From contig NZ_FNFF01000012.1 in assembly GCF_900100315.1 (NCBI RefSeq), positions 165,201 to 229,200 of the forward strand: a stretch of DNA of 64,000 bases, in the 5' to 3' direction. The notes below the pieces were generated by a model, which made no database searches, had not been told where the DNA came from, and was given only the letters and a program-made list of their open reading frames with translations. Source of the DNA: Streptomyces indicus (GTDB taxonomy: Bacteria; Actinomycetota; Actinomycetes; Streptomycetales; Streptomycetaceae). Shown here one piece after another: positions 60,485 to 64,000 of the stretch; position 1 is the stretch's first letter; every line of letters starts with the position of its first letter. The translations under genes were made by a program, and so were the position numbers.

Positions 60485-62769
60485 ACACGCCCCAGACGCA
60501 CCGGGGTTCGGCGGGGCTGCTGGCGAAGCTGATGGAGACGGTGCGCCCGGAGTTCCGGGCCGAGATGTTCTGTCCGCCGCGTGACAGCCCGGTGTTCTTC
60601 CCCGGTGAATGCCGCATCGTTTCCTGCCCGACGACGCTGACCATGGGCTCGCTGAAGCTCTGTCGCACCCACCATCACCGCTGGGTGGCCGCAGGACGCC
60701 CGGCCGACCTGGACAGCTGGGCCGCGGACGAGGACGCGCGCCTGCGCCGCCGCCAGCAGGTGGCGGCCTGCCTGGTCTCCGGGTGCAACCGGGCCAGGGC
60801 CGCCCACGGCCTGTGTCACCGACATGCTTCGCGATGGACCCACGCAGGGCGGCCACCCCTTGAGGACTGGGTGGGACGCACCCTCTATCACCCACCGCGC
60901 AGGCCGTGGGCCGCCGAGCGAAACTGCGAGTTTCCCGGTTGCCCGCGCTGGACCGACAGCACCGATGCGCCGCTGTGTCACACGCACCACACCCGGTGGC
61001 GCAAGCACGGCCGCCCTGACCTCACGAGCTGGTACGACGACCTTGCTCACCGCGGCGACCCGAAGATCCGCCTGAGTCAGCTCGATCCAGCACTCCGTCT
61101 GGAGTTCCAGTTCGGCCTGCAGCACCGGCTCGACGAGGGGCTGCGGTTCACCCCCGCCCGCGACGTCCGCCGCGCGGTCACCTGGGCCTGCGAGGCGCCG
61201 GTCACCAGCCTTCTGGACTGGGACGAGACCAGCTGGCGCGATCACGTCGCGCCGCTGAGGGCCGACGGACGGCGTCACGGCTACAACGTGGTCGCCTTCC
61301 GCTTCATCGCGGACACTCGCTTCGCACTGGAGCACCTGCTCATCGCCGATGATCCGTGGGCCGACCAGTATCCGCGCGAGATTTGGGACCTGCGGCACTT
61401 CGCCCTGGCCGAAGGCGAGATGCGCTACCTGCGCTTCGGCGGCATAGCTCAGCCCTGGCTGCGCGAGCTGGCCAAGCGGTGGTGCCGCTGGCGCATCAGC
61501 ATGAACATCAGCGTCAACACCGTCGCGCAGAACCTGCGCTCCCTGACTCATCTCTCGCGGCACTTGCCGCCGAACGCCGATCCTGGCGACCTGACCCGGG
61601 CCAGGATCGAGACGTGGATCGCCGCCTTGGCCGTCGATTACCCGGACGTGTTTACCCGCCGGGCGGCGGTCAACTCGCTGGGCCGGTTCCTCGCGGATGC
61701 TCGCGCCCACGACTGGCAGCCGGGCCTGCCCCGCGACGCCGTTGTCTACAACGACGCCCCGCCTCCGCCGCCGGCCAAGCCTCGCTGGATCTCCGAGCAC
61801 CTGATGCGGCAGATGGAGAACCCCGCCAGCCTGGCCTTGATCGCCACCGACGATCTCCGCCTCATGGTCCCGCTGCTGATCTCCTGCGGCCTGCGCATGA
61901 AGGACGCCCGGCGCCTGCGGTTCGACTGCGTCACCCACGACGACACCGGAGCCCCCTACCTGACCTGGGTGAACCACAAGATCCACGGGCGCATCGCGTT
62001 CTTCCCCATCAGCCAGGCCCTGGCCGATGAGATCGCCGCACAACAGAAGCGCGTCCAGGCCCGCTTCCCCGCCGGAAGCCACTTCCTGTTCCCCGGCTGG
62101 GTGGCCAACCTCAACGGCAGCAAGGCTGTCTCGGACAGCTGGTGCCGCGAACAGATGGAGACCTGGCTGGAGCGCATCCGCCTCATCGACGAGCACGGCC
62201 GCCCCGCGCGGGTGACCTTCCACCAGTTCCGCCACACGCTGGGCACCAGGCTCATCAACGCCAACGTCCCGCAGCACATCGTCCAGCAACTGCTCGATCA
62301 CATGTCGCCGCAGATGACGGCCATCTACGCCCGGCTGCACCAGAAGACCCTGCGCGAGCACTGGGAGAAGTCCCTCAAGGTCAACGCCGAGGGCGAACCC
62401 GTCGCACTGCCCGTCGACCACCCGCTCGCCGATGCCACCTGGATGCGGCTGTCCCTGGTCCGCGCCAAGGTCAGTCTCCCCAACGGCTACTGCGGAGCCC
62501 CCATCCAGACCGACTGCGAGTACGCCAACCCGTGTCTGGACTGCCGCTTCTTCATCACCACCGGCGACTTCCTCGACCAGCACCGACGCCAGCGGGACGA
62601 GACCCGCAAGCTCATCGGCGACGCCGAGAAGGCCGGGCTGTCGCGCATCGTCGAGAAGAACACCCGCACGCTCGGCAAGCTCGACACCATCATCGACGCC
62701 CTGGAACAGGCCGGACCGCAGCAGATCGTGGCCGGCGGGAAGGTGACCGATCTCGATGCCACCGGCTGA
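60481..62769 (+). CDS. tnpB: Large tyrosine recombinase, TnpB-like
   Basis: A 762-aa recombinase. The N-terminal 180 residues hold three similar Cys/His units (SLKLCRTHHHRWVAAGRP; CNRARAAHGLCHRHASRW; CPRWTDSTDAPLCHTHHTRW), probably zinc fingers. The catalytic domain has box I SCGLRMKDARRLRF, box II VTFHQFRHTLGTRLI and Tyr in MTAIYARLHQ. A Cys-rich tail follows (YANPCLDCRFF). It needs TnpA and TnpC for transposition in Tn554. Confidence 0.85.
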   Translation: MNTPQTHRGSAGLLAKLMETVRPEFRAEMFCPPRDSPVFFPGECRIVSCPTTLTMGSLKLCRTHHHRWVAAGRPADLDSWAADEDARLRRRQQVAACLVSGCNRARAAHGLCHRHASRWTHAGRPPLEDWVGRTLYHPPRRPWAAERNCEFPGCPRWTDSTDAPLCHTHHTRWRKHGRPDLTSWYDDLAHRGDPKIRLSQLDPALRLEFQFGLQHRLDEGLRFTPARDVRRAVTWACEAPVTSLLDWDETSWRDHVAPLRADGRRHGYNVVAFRFIADTRFALEHLLIADDPWADQYPREIWDLRHFALAEGEMRYLRFGGIAQPWLRELAKRWCRWRISMNISVNTVAQNLRSLTHLSRHLPPNADPGDLTRARIETWIAALAVDYPDVFTRRAAVNSLGRFLADARAHDWQPGLPRDAVVYNDAPPPPPAKPRWISEHLMRQMENPASLALIATDDLRLMVPLLISCGLRMKDARRLRFDCVTHDDTGAPYLTWVNHKIHGRIAFFPISQALADEIAAQQKRVQARFPAGSHFLFPGWVANLNGSKAVSDSWCREQMETWLERIRLIDEHGRPARVTFHQFRHTLGTRLINANVPQHIVQQLLDHMSPQMTAIYARLHQKTLREHWEKSLKVNAEGEPVALPVDHPLADATWMRLSLVRAKVSLPNGYCGAPIQTDCEYANPCLDCRFFITTGDFLDQHRRQRDETRKLIGDAEKAGLSRIVEKNTRTLGKLDTIIDALEQAGPQQIVAGGKVTDLDATG

Positions 62770-63172
62770 CAACGCCCACTTCCTCGTCGAAGCGTCGAAG
62801 ACGCGCAGCAGGCAGGCACGCGAGCGGGCCGAAGAAGCCGTCAAGGCTGCGGCTCGCCGCAGTGAACGGCCCACGGTCGTCGGCATCGCGAACGCTGCCG
62901 GTGTCTCCCGGTCCTGGCTATACACGCAGACCGACCTCATCACCGCGATCAACCAGCTCCAGACGCGAGCCCCGGCACCACACCGCAGCGCCCGGCACGC
63001 GGCCAGCGACGCCTCCCTGCAACGCAGGCTGGAGACCGCGCTCGAACGCAATCGGCAGCTTCGCGACCAGGTCGCCGACCTCACCCAGAAGCTGGAGATC
63101 GCCCACGGCGAGATCCGCCGTCTCCGCGTGCTGTCGAGCACCCCGGTGGGTGGTGCAAGCAGCTCGGGGTGA
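62756..63172 (+). CDS. tnpC: TnpC-like / DUF6262 protein
   Basis: A 138-aa protein. An HTH-like segment (RPTVVGIANAAGVSRSWLYT) precedes a long C-terminal coiled coil (RNRQLRDQVADLTQKLEIAH). This is the shape of Tn554 TnpC, which modulates transposition frequency and orientation. It overlaps tnpB by 14 bp. Confidence 0.75.
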   Translation: MPPADNAHFLVEASKTRSRQARERAEEAVKAAARRSERPTVVGIANAAGVSRSWLYTQTDLITAINQLQTRAPAPHRSARHAASDASLQRRLETALERNRQLRDQVADLTQKLEIAHGEIRRLRVLSSTPVGGASSSG

Positions 63173-63243
63173 AACCCCGGCAAAGCCGACGACAGCCCTA
63201 CGCGGTGCGATGCCTGAACCGGCGCCCCTCTACGCTGCTGATC

Positions 63244-63903
63244 ATGACGCAGAGCCCTGTTGAACTGGTGATCTTCGACTGTGACGGCGTGCTGGTGGAC
63301 AGCGAGAAGATATGCGTCAAAGTCGACGCCATGATCATGGCTGACCTGGGGTGCACGTTCACCGAAGCTGAGATCATCGAGCGGTTCGTGGGCTCGTCCA
63401 CCGAGGTCTACACCGCAGCAGTCGAGGAACGACTCGGACGGCGCCTGGAAAAGGGATGGCAGCAGAAGTACGAGCATCTGTATGAGGCGGCCTTCGAGGC
63501 CGAACTGACTGCTGTCGACGGCATCGCCGAGGTCCTGAAGAGCCTCACCACAGGCGTCTGCGTCGCCTCGAACGGTGATCACGCCGGCATCCGACGAAGC
63601 CTGGAAATCGCCGATCTGACGAACCACTTCGAGAACCGCATCTTCAGTGCGGCCGACGTCCGCCGAGGCAAGCCCGCACCCGACCTCTTCCAGCACGCTG
63701 CACGCTCCATGGGAGTACAACCCGAGCGATGCGCGGTGATCGAAGACAGCGCATACGGGGTGCAAGCAGCTCGGGCCGCCGGCATGCGAGCCTTCGGATA
63801 CTGCGGCGGCCTTACCCCGGCCTCGCGACTGGAGGGGCCAGGCACCGTCGTCTTCGACGACATGCGCAACCTGCCCGAACTGCTGGCGACCGCCACCGCC
63901 TAA
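63244..63903 (+). CDS. HAD-superfamily phosphatase (beta-phosphoglucomutase-like)
   Basis: A 219-aa cytoplasmic hydrolase. Motif I is IFDCDGVLVDSE (Asp nucleophile pair), motif II near VCVASNGDH, motif III K in RRGKPAPDLF and motif IV VIEDSAYGVQAARAAGM. A four-helix cap lies between motifs I and II. Such enzymes act on sugar phosphates. Substrate unknown. The ATG at 63244 starts the conserved part. It may be cargo of the tnpABC element. The last 97 bases of the window show no gene. Confidence 0.88.
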   Translation: MTQSPVELVIFDCDGVLVDSEKICVKVDAMIMADLGCTFTEAEIIERFVGSSTEVYTAAVEERLGRRLEKGWQQKYEHLYEAAFEAELTAVDGIAEVLKSLTTGVCVASNGDHAGIRRSLEIADLTNHFENRIFSAADVRRGKPAPDLFQHAARSMGVQPERCAVIEDSAYGVQAARAAGMRAFGYCGGLTPASRLEGPGTVVFDDMRNLPELLATATA

Positions 63904-64000
63904 GCTCGCACAGCCCCTCGCCCAGAGCCGCTGAAACGACATGTCCATCTCGCAAAGCAGCACGTCAGACCAGCCCTTGTGACTGGGAGATCGACATAAC

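Larger units (their letters stand above)
59319..63172 (+). mobile_element. Tn554-type recombinase module (tnpA-tnpB-tnpC)
   Basis: Three overlapping genes encode two tyrosine recombinases (about 373 and 762 aa) and a small DUF6262/TnpC-like protein, the layout of Tn554 transposition genes. The gene order and 4-14-bp overlaps are conserved in that family. An inverted repeat ACATGGAC-N15-GTCCATGT (59319-59326 and 59342-59349) precedes tnpA. The element ends are not identified. Confidence 0.7.

Noticed and set aside
60427..63963. A 1178-aa antisense frame over tnpB/tnpC/HAD
   Set aside because: Same GC artefact; crosses three well-supported genes.
30100..64000. Searched for a second copy of the tRNA-Ala 3' end as attR
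   Set aside because: No copy of the T-arm plus acceptor end was found by eye, so no right border is called.

Overview
The window is the replication-origin region of a Streptomyces (or very close actinomycete) chromosome. The GC content is very high and GTG starts are common. The gene order is the conserved parA - rsmG - jag - yidC - yidD - rnpA - rpmH < > dnaA - oriC - dnaN - gnd - recF - DUF721 - gyrB - gyrA - DUF3566 - tRNA-Ile. A perfect parS site lies at 227-240 and a dense field of DnaA boxes lies at 6841-7413. Species cannot be fixed from the sequence alone.

Layout. (1) 1-17306: core replication, segregation and membrane-insertion genes, divergent around dnaA/oriC. (2) 17307-24315: a 7-kb integrated element in the tRNA-Ile gene, bounded by a 46-bp direct repeat of the tRNA 3' end (17338-17383 and 24270-24315). 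It carries a fully overlapping operon (unknown - HTH protein - RepSA-type initiator - Xis - Int), a divergent GntR repressor and an HTH-TPR protein. It has no recognisable FtsK-like transfer protein, so it is a reduced AICE of the pSAM2 type. (3) 24316-30059: chromosomal backbone again: GNAT protein, secreted proteins, DLW-39 protein, Ser/Thr kinase and HTH protein, ending at tRNA-Ala. (4) 30133 to the window end: accessory DNA beginning with a second tyrosine integrase beside tRNA-Ala. No repeat of the tRNA-Ala 3' end is seen in the window, so the far end of this island is not defined.

Inside the accessory part there are several modules. 32469-35913 is a PadR-controlled set (APC permease, DoxX protein, PadR regulator, PAP2 phosphatase, small helical protein) whose units share an operator, GATATCG-N5-CGATATC. 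37489-45625 is a one-direction run of small plasmid-type genes (ArdC-like, DUF3560, C-x2-C proteins, HTH, zinc ribbon). These are fed by repeated promoter plus RNA-hairpin leaders and a fixed-distance CTCTCACCAG box. 46178-50635 is a 1485-aa MobF relaxase-helicase, so the preceding block may be the leading region of a conjugative element.

51466-59299 is a class I lanthipeptide locus of the FxLD type. It encodes a 67-aa precursor with four Cys and an Asp-Gly step, a full LanB, LanC, a separate thiopeptide-type domain protein and an isoaspartyl-methyltransferase-like enzyme. Two small coupled genes lie upstream. No transporter or leader protease is present. 59319-63172 is a three-gene Tn554-type recombinase module (tnpABC), followed by a HAD phosphatase. 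The candidates for undescribed biology are the repeated leader/RNA system at 37.5-44.4 kb, the palindromic PadR regulon, and the predicted methylated or aspartimide lanthipeptide.
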